In this document: piece after piece, positions 20,713 through 33,087 of the stretch | Position numbering within the stretch: the stretch's first letter is position 1 | Layout of the letters: every line of letters begins with the position of its first letter | Assembly: GCF_023065955.2 (NCBI RefSeq) | Contig: NW_026623078.1 | Coordinates: 11,294,199-11,358,198 of the forward strand | Direction of reading: 5' to 3' | Origin: Ursus arctos | Taxonomy: Eukaryota; Chordata; Mammalia; Carnivora; Ursidae | Length of the DNA: 64,000 nt | Made by a program: the position numbers and the translations under genes | Notes under the pieces: model-generated | Seen by the model: the letters and a program-made list of their open reading frames with translations, nothing else | Databases searched by the model: none | What the model was told of the DNA's origin: nothing

Positions 20713-22755
20713 ATTTTTAAAAAATCTCACAGGAGCCACACTGTTTTATAAATCTTTTCAATTAGCTTATTATTAATTGCAAAACAAAGTAATCAGCTTG
20801 CCCACCTTTATAAGAGAGCATTGGACAGTTTGAATAAATGGTTATTTTTTAATTATCTCTTTAAAGAAAATCCATCTTTATTCTTTCAATTCTTAAAGTG
20901 AACATTTTTCATGAGTCTTTTAATTATTAAAATTTATTTGTAACAAGTAAAATTCTCCATGTGATTTGCTTCATTTGCTAATATGAAAGAGAACTAAACA
21001 GGTCCTATTATAATACTATTTGGAGACAAATTTACATTTTAAAATATAAAGTATTTGTTCCTGAATATATTCATAGACATATCAAAGTGTATCCAAATTT
21101 TTTTGCCAGTAAGGCTGGTGATATTCTATAAATATCGACTTCTTCTGCAAAGTAGTTTATACAGTTTATCAAGCTATTTTATGAGTTTTAACCACTTTAT
21201 GATTATAATTCTAGAAAAACTCAAGAATAATTAAGACATCTTTTTAATATCTTTCTGAACACTGCTTAGAAGATTCAATCTCAGGTACTTGGCTAATGAT
21301 TGACTACCCTGCATGGTTTATGGCTTCAACACTACCTATGAGATATATTCTCAGGGTTTCTTGGTCTAGACAGATAAATTTCTGGTTTGCTCTTTTGACA
21401 TAGATGATTGACAAATAGACACTTATAAGAAAAGAGCTAAATCAATATAGAAATTTAAACTCAGTTATGTACAGAGATATGACCATAAATAAGATGCACA
21501 TAATCTTTGAGAGCATCTCTTCATCTCCAAAGCACAGCTATGTTGGATTCTTATTGCAGCCTACTAATGACAGAAGGGGAAAGTTGAGGAAAAGAGCTAC
21601 ATCTTTCACAACCAGAGTTAAATATTTTCTTTTCCTTACCTTTCAACAAGTCAATTAACCTGCAAGTTATCTTTCTATATGACACTAGGTAATCTTCCAT
21701 AGTACTATAGTGAACTGCTAAGATATTACATGTACTATGCAAATATATAATGTAAATGTTACAATTTGCAGTGGTCAAGAATGTTACTTAAAATTTATTT
21801 GATTTACTCCAGCATAGACTCCAAAAATATTACTTATTTTATTTGCAAAAATGAATAATTTTTAACTAATAATGCCAAATAAAAATGATATGCTGGAGTA
21901 AAGGAAAGCACATCAAGAATCTGCTCCCAAAAGCCACTGTTAGCAGTTAAATAATCACAAGAGAATATGTAGCTATTACAATAACTCTATATATTGCCAG
22001 GAAAATACCTGAAATGGTAGGATTCAGATGGTGATACAGAAAAAATTACAAACTCATTCTTAATATTTGGGTCACAAAATTGTCAGTTTTTTTCCCCCAG
22101 TTATTATTTCTTACTGAGAAGAAATAGAAAGATAAAATGCTCTGTACCAAGGACTAGAAGCTTGATTTTCCTGTAATTATGTTATTATTTAAAGAACTTT
22201 TAGGGTTTTTTTTCCCTACAGTTGTATCAACTTGATCTTATTCACATGTGGCAAGTTTTTAACTGTTGCTAAATCAGCAGTCTAATTCAAAGAGTATTTT
22301 CTTATTTCACACCAAAATCAAGTTTATTCACTTCTGTTAATATACTATGCAACCATTTTTTTTTCATGAAACCATTATCCTACTCTTGGGCAATCAACAT
22401 TCTAGTTTCCGTTGGAGTCCCAATTACATCAACACTGCAATTAGAGATATAATAACAATTCCTACTAGTCCTAAATCGTTTCTTTCAGATACTATTTATT
22501 GATGAAACAAACATACTTCTAGCTCTGTTCTTAGTGGACATTACTATTAGAGAGGCTAAAAAAAAATGTTAGACTTGGTTTTATAGGGTCAGCATTGTTA
22601 CATGATTTTGGCCAAATAGGATTCATAGAATTGTGATAACACATTCCAGGAAAGGGCTCAGTATTTTCAGGAAATTAAGAAATTTCTCCTTCTCCCTTAC
22701 CAAGGTCCCTGCCTTTAAGTCGAACTTGTAGGAATACTAATAGATATTACATGAA
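20713..22755. other. Single-copy AT-rich DNA, no gene seen
   Basis: About 2 kb with no recognised repeat or RNA gene. Small open frames (21467-21658 plus strand, 21551-21778 minus strand) overlap on opposite strands and have no domain or splice context. Confidence 0.6.
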
Positions 22756-23310
22756 TTGAAAAACTGAGATAAAATAAATGAAGAAAAATAAACAGAACTT
22801 CAGAAAATTGTGGGAAATTAAATACACCAACACGTGTAATAGAAATACCAGCAGAAAAAAAAAACCAAAAGGGACAAAATATTACTTAAAATTAGTAGTA
22901 GAAACTTCACAAATTTAAAGAAAAACACAAATGTATACATTTAAGGGGATAAACAAACCTCAAGTATGATAAATTCAAAAACATCCTACCCAGAAACATC
23001 TTAGACAAAAGGTTAAAAAGCAAATCAAGAGAAAAAAATTGGGAGTAGTAAGAGAAAAAAAATATTACTCATCATGAACAAGGGAACCAAAATAACACCT
23101 TCCAATGACTGCACATTAGAAACAATGAGTGCCAGAAGGCAGTGGGATGGCATACTAAAAATACTGCCAGAAAAAAGAAGCTGTCAACCAAGCATCCTTT
23201 ACTCAGAGAAACTGTCATTAAAACATAAAGATGAAATAAAGTCACTCTCAGATAAACAAAAGCTGAGATATTGTTGCTAGCAGACCTGCCTTACATACTA
23301 AAGGAAATTC
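22756..23310 (+). mobile_element. Old L1 ORF1 (left part of a split L1)
   Basis: AACTTCAGAAAATTGTGGGA, CAACACGTGTAATAGAAATA, AACCTCAAGTATGATAAATT, GTGCCAGAAGGCAGTGGGAT, AGCTGTCAACCAAGCATCCT and CAGATAAACAAAAGCTGAGA follow L1M ORF1 order. A 68-residue open frame (23074-23280) covers the ORF1 C-terminal domain, with LPEKRSCQPSILYSEKLSLK. The element stops at AAAGGAAATTCT and resumes at 24446. Confidence 0.75.
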
Positions 23311-24445
23311 TTTTTTTCCAGCTTTATTAAAATATAATTGACATATAACATTGTTAAAGTTTGAGCTGTACAACATGATGATTTGATATATGTATATACT
23401 GTGAAATGAATATCATGTTAGTTAACATATTCATCACCTCACATTGTTACAATTTTTCTGTATGTATTGAGAAATTTTAAGATTACTCTCTTAAAAACTT
23501 TAAAATATACCATAGTATACTGTTAACTGGAGTTGCCATGCTGTACCCTACATCCTTAGATCTTCTTCATCTTATAACTGGAAGTTTGCATACTTTGGTA
23601 ACCTTCACGCATTTCCCCCACCTCCCCATCCCCCACCCCTGGCAACCACCAATGTATTCTCTCTTTTTATGTGTTTGGAATTTTTAGATTCAACATATAA
23701 GTGAGCTTAGACAATATTTGTCTTTCTCTGTTTAACTCATTTCACTTAGCATGATGTCCTCAAGTTGCATCCATGTTGTTGAAAGTGGCAGGATTACCTT
23801 CTTTTTATGGCTGAATAAAATCCCATTTATCTTTATAATATATTCTTTATCCATTCATCTATTAATAGACACTTAGGTTGTTTTCATATTGTAAATAATG
23901 CCACAAAAAAACATGGAGGTACAGATATGCTCTATGATAGTGATTCATTTCCTTTGGGTATATACTCATTTGATGATTACTGGATCATATGGTACTTCTA
24001 TTTTTTAATTTTTCAATATATCTCCATACTATTTTCCACAGCGGCTGTACCAATTTACATTCCCACCAACAATGCCTGAGGCTTCCCTTTTCTCCATGTC
24101 CTATCTAGCATTTATCTCTTTATCTTTTTGATAATATCCATTTTAACAGATGTGAAGTGACATCTCAGTGTGGCTTTGACTTGCATTTTCCTGATGATTA
24201 GTGATTTTGTACACCTTTTCATGTACCTGTTGGACATTTGGATTTCTTCTTAGGAAAAATATCTATTCTGATTCTTTGCCCAATTTTTAAATTGGATTAT
24301 TTGGTGGGTTTGTTGTTGTTGTTGTTTTGTTTTGTTTTGTTTTGTTTGCTGTCCAGTTGTTTGGGTCCTTTACATATTTTAGATATTAGCCCCTACCAGA
24401 TATGGGGTTGGAAGTATTTTCTCCCGTCCCATACATTGTCTTAAG
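23311..24445 (-). mobile_element. L1 3' end inserted into the older L1, with target duplication
   Basis: It has a poly(T) start (TTTTTTTCCAGCTTTATTAAAA), then ATTGACATATAACATTG, CATGCTGTACCCTACATCC, TTCACTTAGCATGATGTCC, CACAGCGGCTGTACCAATTT and AGCCCCTACCAGATATGGGG. This is the antisense L1 3' UTR and ORF2 end, truncated at its 5' end on the right. AAGGAAATTCT at the left and AAGGGAATTCCT at the right are the target duplication, and the host L1 reads continuously if the insert is removed. A (GTT)n and (GTTTT)n run lies at 24310-24348. Confidence 0.8.
24310..24348. repeat. (GTT)n / (GTTTT)n run
   Basis: About four GTT units and then five GTTTT units within the antisense L1. Simple expansion, not in the L1 consensus. 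Confidence 0.85.
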
Positions 24446-25580
24446 GGAATTCCTCAGTTTGAAAGAATGTGTCTTCAGACAGTAATATAAATTCACAAAC
24501 AAATAAAGAACTCTAGTAAAGGTAATATACTTTTGGGTAAGTAATGATAAAAGATGGAATAATTACACATTATTTTTTCCATTTTTCTTCATTGATTTAA
24601 AAAGAAAGAGACTGAATTAGTATTTTTTAAGTTTATCACAAAGAAAAGCCTAGAACCATATGGTTTCACTGATGAATTTTACCAAAAACTTATAGAAAAA
24701 TGAATACTATTTCTTCACAAACTTCTAAAAAATTGAAGAGTAGGGAACACATCCCAACTCATTAATGAAGTTAGTATATCTTGATATCACAGCAAAATAA
24801 AGACATCACAAGAAAACTACAGATCAATGTCTCTTATTAATGTTAATAAGTTAATATAAATATATTAATAAACTGAATCCAATGACATGTAAAATGGAGA
24901 TATACCATGACCAAGTAAGCTATATCCCAAGAAAGCAATATAGTTTTAACACTTGAAAACAAACATAGTAGAGAAAAGGACAAAACCACATTGTCATGTA
25001 ATAGACAGAAAAATCATTAGATCAGATTCAACATTCATTCATGGTATAAACTACTCAATAAATGAGGAACAGAAGTGACCTCCTTCAATCTGATACAGAA
25101 TATGTATGAAAATCCCACAGCTGGGGCACCTGGGTGGCACAGCGGTTAAGCGTCTGCCTTCGGCTCAGGGCGTGATCCCAGCGTTCTGGGATCGAGCCCC
25201 ACATCAGGCTCTTCTGCTATGAGCCTGCTTCTTCCTCTCCCACTCCCCCTGCTTGTGTTCCCTCTCTCGCTGGCTGTCTCTATCTCTGTCGAATAAATAA
25301 ATAAAATCTTTAAAAAAAAAAAAGAAAAGAAAAGAAAATCCCACAGCTGATATCATAATAAATAATAAAAAACTGAATGTTTTACTCTAAAATTTAAAAG
25401 TTGAAGATTTCTGCTCTCATTATTTCTCTTCCACAATGTACCGGAGGTTCTGGCCAGAGATATCAAGCAAGAAAAAGAAGAAAAAGAGACTGAAAAGGAA
25501 GAAGTAAAACAATCTGCACTTGCAGATGATACAACCTCGTATATAAACACGCCCAAAATTCTCTTAAAAATTCCACATGT
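24446..25580 (+). mobile_element. Old L1 continuation: spacer and ORF2 reverse transcriptase region
   Basis: It resumes the host L1 with CAGTTTGAAAGAATGTGTCT and CTAGTAAAGGTAATATAC (ORF1-ORF2 spacer). After a gap it shows ORF2 text: TGGTTTCACTGATGAATTTT, AAAGACATCACAAGAAAACT, CCCAAGAAAGCAATATAG and CTTGCAGATGATACAACC (the region of the FADD box). The endonuclease part is missing. It is interrupted by a CAN-SINE at 25123-25333. No useful open frame survives. Confidence 0.7.
25123..25333 (+). mobile_element. CAN-SINE, ursid-like young variant
   Basis: It has the head GGGGCACCTGGGTGGCACAG followed by CGGTTAAGCGTCTGCCTTC, the middle CTTCCTCTCCCACTCCCCCT, and the tail TCGAATAAATAAATAAAATC plus poly(A). 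Perfect 15-bp target duplication GAAAATCCCACAGCT at 25108-25122 and 25334-25348. Little diverged, so a relatively recent insertion. It carries the tRNA-like A and B boxes that would form its Pol III promoter. Confidence 0.95.
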
Positions 25581-26140
25581 AGTTTTGATATATCTTACCA
25601 AATCTATGGGAAACAAACAAACAAAAAAAAACAACACACAAGTTAGTGGGGGTTTGATTGGACTTATGTTGATTTTATAGATTAAATTGGAATGAACTAA
25701 TACTTTCCTCATATTGAGACACCGCTTACCACGTATAAAAAATATATACTTTTGTCATTTTCTTTTAAAAATCCTGTACTTTTTAAAGATTTGTTCCTTT
25801 ATCAATTATATTTTAAAGTAGTTTTATAAATTTTTTCTTTTATTAAATTATATTCTCTAACTTCTTTAATGGTATTATAAGACAACTTACTTTTCTAAGT
25901 TGATTTTATATCTAGCATCCTTCCTGAATTACATTATGAATCTAACAATTTATTTAAGTATTATTAAGTATTATTATATTTAAGTATTATTGTAAAACTA
26001 TATCAACTGATAATGAAGACAGTTTTGATTTCTACTTTCTAATCATAATAATTTTCTTTTTCTTGTTTTACTGTCTTACCACTTATTTAAGTACAGTGTG
26101 AAATTGAAACAATAAAAGTGAGCTTCATATTCTTATTCAT
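25581..26140 (-). mobile_element. Old L1 ORF2 reverse transcriptase region, antisense
   Basis: GGGTTTGATTGGACTTATGT, GATTTTATAGATTAAATTGG, TTCCTCATATTGAGACACC and ATCTAGCATCCTTCCTGAAT match the antisense of the L1 ORF2 stretch between the RT and the C-terminal domain. It overlaps in L1 coordinates with the plus-strand piece to its left, so it is a separate insertion rather than an inversion arm. Confidence 0.6.
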
Positions 26141-26236
26141 GATGTTAAAGAATTTGCTTCTAAAATGTCACATGTTACTACATGTAACAGAGAGAGAAAA
26201 GGGGACTTTTAAAAAGCCAGTTTAAGTCCCTGATAC
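26141..26236. other. Unassigned spacer
   Basis: Possibly the end of the antisense L1; nothing definite. Confidence 0.3.
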
Positions 26237-26515
26237 ACTTCCTGTATCAGCTAAGATTAGATTCAGCTGCATAGGACAAAGGCCGCAAATAGGTGAGTCT
26301 AACACAAGATAGAAGTTTATTTCTCTTCTATGTAAAAGGAAGAAGGTAGGTGGTCATGGCTGTTGTGGTGTCTAAATGGTGTCCACTATTGTTTTTCCAT
26401 GTGGTTGTCTTGTCATCTTTAGCCAATGACTTCCACTTCCTGGTTCAAACGGTCGTTTGGGCCTTTACCATTTGGTCCACATTCTACATAGAAAGAAGAA
26501 GAAAGGAATGAAAAA
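26237..26515. repeat. Old interspersed repeat, family not named (copy 1)
   Basis: GTATCAGCTAAGATTAGATT, CACAAGATAGAAGTTTATTT and CTTCTATGTAAAAGGAAGA, then GGTAGGTGGTCATGGCTG and CTTCCACTTCCTGGTTCAAA, have the look of a widespread mammalian repeat whose name I do not recall. A second, independent copy with the same order of motifs is at 46722-46985. LTR or DNA-transposon origin is possible. Confidence 0.45.
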
Positions 26516-26789
26516 GAATAAACCCCAGTTTTTCAAGGAGACTTCTTAAAATGATCATAAAATGCATTCACTTATATATCATTGACCAGAATAAATTCTC
26601 ATGAGTATAAATGTAGCTATAAAGGAGATTGAGAAATGTAGTTTTTATATGTGGGTATAAAGGTGCCCAGTAAATACAAGAGCTCTGATGTTAAAGAGCC
26701 TGGCTCCTCATGCAATTGTATACCAGTCCATTTTGCTAGGTTTTAGAATGTGTCAGTAATGAGAAATAAATTTCTGTTGAGTTAATCCA
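26516..26789. other. Single-copy spacer
   Basis: Nothing recognised. Confidence 0.4.
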
Positions 26790-27590
26790 CTGAGTTTTTT
26801 CAATAGTTCATTGAGATATATGTATAAACTAAGAACTACACATACTTAATGTATACAATTCAGTAATCGGGACCTTAACTTAAGCAAACATCTTTAATAC
26901 TATCATCACAATCAAAGGAATAGATATACCAATTCCTCCCAGTTTCCTTGTGTCTTTTGTGTGTGTGATAAGAACAATTAATACGTTTTAAAGGGCATGA
27001 TACCATATTGTTAACTTTAAGCACTATGCTATACAACAAACCTCTAGACTAATGCTCCCCATTTCTACCTCCCTCCATTTTCTGGCAACTATCATTCTGT
27101 GAGTTTTCTCCTATGAGTTTGACAATTTTGGATTTATCATATAAATATCATGTAGTATTTGTCTTCTGTGTCTGCTTTCCTTTACTTAATAAAATGTCCT
27201 GCAGTTTCATCCATATTGTCACAAATGGCAAGATATTTTTCCTTTCTAAGGATGAATAATAAATACTTCATTTCATGTATATACCATATTTTCTTTATCC
27301 ATTCATCAGTCAATGGGTGCTTGAGTTGTTTCCACATCTTGGCAATTGTGAATAATTCTGCAAGGAGCATGGGAGGGAAACTATCTCTTTAAGATCTTGA
27401 TTTAAATTATTTTGGATATACACTCAGAAATGGAATTTCTAAATCATACGGTAGTTCTAATTTTCATTTTTGGAGGAACTTCTATACTGTATTCCATAGC
27501 AGTATATTACATTACCACTAACAGTTTATAATTTCTCCAGACACTTGCCAAAACTTATATTTTTGTGTGAGACATTCGTTTTTCCTTTTT
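26790..27590 (-). mobile_element. Old L1 (L1M class) 3' end, antisense
   Basis: AGTTCATTGAGATATATGTA, GTATACAATTCAGTAATCGG, CTAGACTAATGCTCCCCATT, TTGACAATTTTGGATTTATC, TAATAAAATGTCCTGCAGTT and GGCAATTGTGAATAATTCTG are antisense L1 3' UTR and ORF2 C-terminal text. Opposed small open frames at 27159-27392 and 27182-27370 are shadows of this ORF2 remnant. Confidence 0.7.
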
Positions 27591-27815
27591 TTAAATTATT
27601 GTATTTTATTGTGGTAATAACACTTGACATACTACCTACCCCTTTAACAAGTATTTAGTTTTACAATATATTATTGTTATAATGGGTAATATGTTATACA
27701 GCAGGTCTCTAAAGTTTATTCATCTTGCTTAACTGAAACTTCCTTTCTGTTGATTAGAAATTCCTCACTTCTCCCTCCCCACAGTCTCTGGCAACTACAA
27801 CTAAGTCTGAATTGC
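27591..27815 (-). mobile_element. Second old L1 3' UTR, antisense
   Basis: TATTTTATTGTGGTAATAAC, TTGACATACTACCTACCCCT, ACAGCAGGTCTCTAAAGTTT and CCCACAGTCTCTGGCAACTA form another antisense L1M 3' UTR. Its poly(A) end lies directly against the 5' end of the previous fragment, so two L1 3' ends stack head to tail in the same orientation. Confidence 0.6.
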
Positions 27816-29999
27816 AAGGTTGTAATGGAAAATTAAATAAGGCTTCTCCTCCCATAGGTTAGAGTTGGGAATTTTTTAAATGTATTTCGTGTATGTGAAT
27901 GGGAGCTGTTAATCAAAAAAAATTTTTTTATCTATCTCTAAAATTAGACTTCCTTGTTATCCAATATTTTTAATAAAAGCATAGTTTCCCTCTTAGCCAA
28001 ATGTCAATACCAACAAGGAAATATAGTTCTAGAATGAGCATATTTTTTTTACCATGTCATTGTGAAAAGATGAGTCATTTGATTTTAAGAACCTTAATTA
28101 AAACACATAGTGTTCTGCTTTGATATCATTATTCTTTTTACTAGCATTATTTGTTCAACTCTTACTTTGAATTTAGTGACCATTGAAATATTTTTAATAA
28201 ACTTCTTAAACACATAGATACATATATATGTATAAAAATCCTTAGTACAGTTTCTAGGTCCCTAATAGAACACTGAATGATACAGTGGTCATGTACCGCC
28301 ACCTCAAATATTTCCTGTCTTAGCCCCATTTGTAACTTACTACAATGTGAATTTGTTCATGGGTATTTACTACGTTTTACCTGTATTTCTATCTAGAAAA
28401 TAACCTAAAAGTATAAAACTGTATGTCTTTTTACCATTCAATTCTTGCTGCCTAGCCAAGCTGTGGATTAGCCACTTAATGTTTGCTGAAGAAATGGGCA
28501 AAAGAGCCAAATCATAATAAACAATCAGTTGAATTCCTCCTTACAGACCTGGATTTTGGTCTGTTTTTCCATTTTAGGAATTTACACTATTTCAAGTATT
28601 TTTGTAACATGACTATGCACATACTGGATGAATAAATGATAGATGAGAGATGACAATAGATGATAGGTAGATAAATGGATGATACATTGGTGATATAAAA
28701 GTTAATTTTACACACTTTAATTTGTTCTAGATGAACAATGTATCTTTTTACTTTTGATCTCAATTGTTGTTGTTTGGTTTATTTTGTATTTATGTTTGCC
28801 TCTTGTTCACAAATAATTATATAAAAGAGGCATGCTTGAAAAAATCAAATAAGTATATTATGAAGACACTCGTTTTAACCCCGTTCCCCAGATGCTGTCA
28901 AATTTTAGGTTTCTGAAAGGAATCTTTTAAATCATTTAATTTCCATTGGTATAAAAATGATGTGTGAGTGCACTGACATTCTTTCTGAAGTGCTTTGAAT
29001 GTATTTATCTCTTTGTCAGAGAACCAATTCTTTATCTTTTTGCCATGAATATTATTTTAGAAAGATAGCATTAATGTTCATTCCTTTTCTTTACACTGAC
29101 CTCATTTGTAAGTTTTCTTCAAAAAATTACAGTTTGGATTTGGCGATGCAGCATCACAGAGAATTAGAAGGTATGAATTTTGCTTTGAGCTTTTCTTCTT
29201 TCCCTCCCCCAGTTCAATAATCATTAAACTGATTTATGACTTTTCCAAGTTCCTTTTTACTTCTATTTTCCCATTTTGATGCTTCCTACAATTTTACTTT
29301 CTTTCCATTCTGAATATCCTTCTCTTCATCCCAACACAAATCAATTATTTTAATACACTAATCTGAGGGCAGGAAAAGCAACCAGACCCTGGAGAGGAGT
29401 TACAGCCTCAGGGATTAGAGTATGAAATAAGAACTTTGACTAACACTGAGGAAGCAGATTTAGAGTGTTCTCATGAGCAGGTGTCAGGCTCATGGCTTGA
29501 CCTGGAGGTTTAATGCATAGCATTGGCATTTGGCAGTGATGAGGACACATGCCCAGAGCCCATTGGACACTTGCTTGAATCAGTGTTGCCAAGTTACCAA
29601 GTTAGTACACTTGCCCTGATTTTTCAAAGATTGTCTTCCATATTTGTGAGGCAGATGCTCTGAATTTCTGATGCAATTAATGAAGTCTGGCATCTACTTA
29701 ACCTCAGTCCCAGAAACTGAGGTAAAGAGGAAGAGACTTTTAAGAATCTAAGCATTTAAAGGTTTAACTTGCCCTCTTTGTTGTTCTCTTACAATCTTCT
29801 ATGTATGTGTTTGTATGTGTGTGTGTAGTACGGAAAACATCTTATTGACATGCTAAAAATGTATACATCAATGCAGTGAAATCAAAATTTCACTTCTCTG
29901 AAAATAAACCCATATATAATACATAACATATAAAATTTGGAAAATGAAGAAAATGATTAAGAAAAATTTACCTTAACCCATAACCCCATACTTGTGCTC
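27816..29999. other. Single-copy AT-rich DNA, no gene seen
   Basis: About 2.2 kb without a recognised repeat. It contains a degenerate GATA-type tetranucleotide stretch at about 28636-28690 and a short (TG)n at about 29808-29827. The open frame 28999-29220 (73 residues) has no recognisable domain. Confidence 0.55.
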
Positions 30000-30870
30000 C
30001 TTTGTGGTAATTCTTTTCTAATTGTTTGCATGTTTATTTTCTCTCTTTGATAGCAAACATCATGACAACCAAAATTATATCCAGTTTTTTTCTAACCATT
30101 AAAATTAAGAATACTTGTACATGGATGTGTGTAAATACAATATGTAGTTAATACCTAGAATCAAGCCTCATTTATAGTGTGTATATATCCATATATAGAT
30201 TGATACACACAAAAATGATTATATAGTTAAAATGGGATCATATATTATTTAACATACTGTATTCTATTTTTTACCCAACATTATCAGAAGTTTCTTCATG
30301 AGCATTATGTCTTTAAATAGTCAAACATTATTATAGTTATCTTTTACAGTTGGAGAAATTGAGCTGCAGACAGGGTAAGAAAGTTGTCCGAGATCACACA
30401 GATAATACGTGGCAGAGGCGAAACTTATCTAGAAGTCTGTTTTACTTTGAAGAAGTTGTACTCAGTCTCTAGTTTATTAGTCAAGTCCATACTGCTAAAA
30501 ATAAGAATTATTTTTCTATATAAAATACTGTGATGAATATCTTCATCTTCCATCATCTTTATTTCCTTAAAATACATTCCTTTAGAAGGTCAACAATTCA
30601 TAAGGTATAAACACATCTGAAACTACAGATGTGTCTGAATTCCTTTTAGGAAGATTACATCCTTTACTACTATTTTCATGTATGAAAGTACCTATGTACT
30701 GTACCTGAAACATGTTAAGAATGATCACTTTTATTAATATTTGTCCATGTGATGTTCTTTTGATTTCCGGGTTTAAGTGGTTTTTTTTAACCTCTATATT
30801 ATTACTGAGGTTGACTACTTTTCCCTATGTCTATTGACACCTATTTTCTTGTGTGAAATATAGTTTCCTA
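30000..30870 (-). mobile_element. Old L1ME/HAL1-type 3' end, antisense, split by MIR-like sequence
   Basis: AATGGGATCATATATTATTT, CATGAGCATTATGTCTTTAA, then ACTGTGATGAATATCTTCAT, TTCCTTAAAATACATTCCTT, TAAGGTATAAACACATCTGA and ACTGAGGTTGACTACTTTTC follow the antisense order of L1ME-type 3' ends. The stretch 30330-30448 between the halves looks like a MIR. Very diverged. Confidence 0.5.
30330..30448 (-). mobile_element. MIR SINE (ancient)
   Basis: TTATCTTTTACAGTTGGAGA, AAATTGAGCTGCAGACAGGG, AAGTTGTCCGAGATCACACA and GTGGCAGAGGCGAAACTTA correspond to the antisense MIR core ('ccattttacagatgaggaaactgaggcacagagaggttaagtaacttgcccaaggtcacacag...'). The motif order is clear. Confidence 0.7.
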
Positions 30871-30879
30871 TTGCCTTAG

Positions 30880-30965
30880 TACAAATCCAAATACATTCTC
30901 ATTATCTTTAAGGAACTTCATATTCCACCCAATAAACATTCATTGGTTGAATAAACTGCTGCTAT
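30880..30965 (+). mobile_element. Possible L2 3' end
   Basis: CCAATAAACATTCATTGGTT followed by GAATAAACTG resembles the L2 terminal '...caataaatatttgttgaatgaa'. Short and weak. Confidence 0.3.
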
Positions 30966-31029
30966 GTGAATATAATTCTTTACCCGATTATATATCTCAA
31001 TTGTTCATTGCTAATATGTTGGAAAACTT

Positions 31030-31700
31030 GGTTTTTCCAGTTTTAACCTCTACCTGGACATTTCGCTGAAGACTCCTATGGAGTATTCTCACTGTAAAAC
31101 TAATTCGAAGTGATAAGATTAGCATTAGGGTTCAGTTCTCTAAATTTTTGTATTGCTCCTCTTGGTTTCCTAAATATACAATCACATCATTTACAAATAG
31201 CACTCATGTTCTTCCCTTTCTAATATTTATATTTCTCATTTATTTGTTTATATTCAACTTTGATCATGATAATAGTGAATCTAGACCTCGGTTTTCCTGA
31301 TTTAAAGGTGCTGTTTTACGAGTAGCATATGATGTTAGCTAACAGGAGAGTACAAAATTTTCTATAATGTTAAAGAGGATATTTCTGTTTCTAATTTTCC
31401 AAGCATTCTATGAGAAATTATCTTTGAATGTTTGGATGTTTTGAATGTTAAGTGCTTTTTCAATGCAAAATAATAATGTCTTAATTTGCAGTTGTTCTGA
31501 TATGAAATATTTTATTATTTTGTTAGATTTTATAACTTCTTTTTTTATTATTGTGAGAACTCTTTTTCATCTATGCTGACATTATTTAAATATTGTGGAA
31601 TATTTCCATTTATATTCTAAGTTGAGAGTTCAGCAGTTTATCTTTCCTGTACTGTTTCTGAATAAGTTCCATATGATTTAAAAACTTTGCATGTTTCTAA
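31030..31700 (-). mobile_element. Old L1 ORF2 RT region, antisense
   Basis: AATCACATCATTTACAAATA, GCACTCATGTTCTTCCCTTT, GGTTTTCCTGATTTAAAGG, GCATATGATGTTAGCTAACA and AGTGCTTTTTCAATGCAAAA match the antisense L1 ORF2 around the RT catalytic core. The left 130 bases are less certain. Confidence 0.55.
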
Positions 31701-33074
31701 AGTATAAAAAAATGCACATAAAGTATGTTCTTTATTTTTTTCTTATGTAATTTTCTTCAGTGGCCCATTTTCTATGACTACATAATCATAAATGATTAGT
31801 GCCAGAAGATCAGGGTAATCTATTTCTCAATTTTGCCCATGGAGAAGTAGAAACTCAGAGAGTTTGAGTTACTTATCCATTGTCACAATTGGTAGGGTTC
31901 TATCACTATCCTCACTGCATTTATACTTGCGGCCCCAAGGAAATGGCAGAGTTTGAAAAAGAAAGTCTTGCTCCCTGAATCACCACATAGAGTAACTCTG
32001 CCAACCAAACAGAAGCACTGCTAATGCACTGTGTATACATAAGAAATAACACACAAATAAAAGTAAAAATCCAGGAAATCAGATTTCTAACATAACTGTT
32101 AGAGATTTGTGATCTCCCCATGATTTAATCATGGTGATCCAAATAAAAAGAACAAATAAACATTGCTATCAACTACATTTAGGTCATATTATTTGAAACA
32201 ATAGTTACATGAATCCAAGCATGTCCTGACTAGTTAGGGTGTTCAGGAGAACACTTGAAAATAGAAAGAAATATCAATAGGTGAATACAATCTATCAACA
32301 TTTACAATATTTTGAAATTAGAAGCAACAAATTGAGACAAATGACTAAATTGAGTAATTAGAAATGTGGCTAAGTTCCTCTGTAAATATGTTATTATTTA
32401 TTTATTTATTTGTCTTTTTTGTTTGTGTTTTTCTTTGGGGCACATGGGCAAAACTATGATTACCAGCTATAGATGAGACTGTCATTCTTATAGAAATCTT
32501 GACATGGGGGTCATAAACCCAATATACACATAAATAATGCTCAAATATGTACACTATAAATTCATGATGTCAAAATTAATGATTAAAAAGCCAAAAGGAC
32601 CAGTCTGATGCTTTTTATTAAATTATGATTGCAAATAACTTATTTTACATAACACTGGAAGGTGTGGTAATAACAAAAAAAAATCCAGATCTTGTATAAT
32701 TACATAGGATTACTCAAATAATATCTACAATAAAAATAATCACAATATCAAGAACATACTGCCCTAAATCAATGACATGATGAATGACATGGATAGCAAA
32801 TTGGGTTGGCTCAATCAAGACTAATATCAGGTGAATACTAAAAGCAGGAAAGTACTCTGAGATAAGCAAGATATTTTACATTAAAATGATGTAGTAGGTT
32901 GGATGTTATGAAGGAAAACTGAAAATTCAAATTATAAGATAGAACTACAAGGATATCTGAGACAGGAAAACAGGAAATGTGAAATATATAATAGTCTTTG
33001 GCACCAGAAAAACATAGATTTGAATTTTTCTTGTGTCCCTTATTATTAGTTTTCATAGAAAACATAGTTAATAT
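31701..33074. other. Single-copy AT-rich DNA
   Basis: No gene recognised. A MIR-like antisense stretch may lie at 31825-31905 (GCCCATGGAGAAGTAGAAAC, AGAGAGTTTGAGTTACTTAT) but is too weak to annotate separately. A (TTTA)n run occurs at about 32394-32411. Small open frames (31921-32121 and 32838-33065, both minus) lack any support. Confidence 0.5.
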
Positions 33075-33087
33075 TTAACTTGATATT

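Noticed and set aside
25123..25200. tRNA gene (A and B box-like text in SINE heads)
   Set aside because: These are the tRNA-derived heads of CAN-SINEs; they are degenerate, part of a repeated family, and end in SINE bodies.
25581..26140. Inverted arm of the L1 at 24446-25580 (another twin-priming event)
   Set aside because: The two pieces overlap in L1 coordinates instead of abutting, so they are separate insertions.
31825..31905. MIR element
   Set aside because: Only a couple of MIR-like words are present; too weak to annotate as a separate feature.
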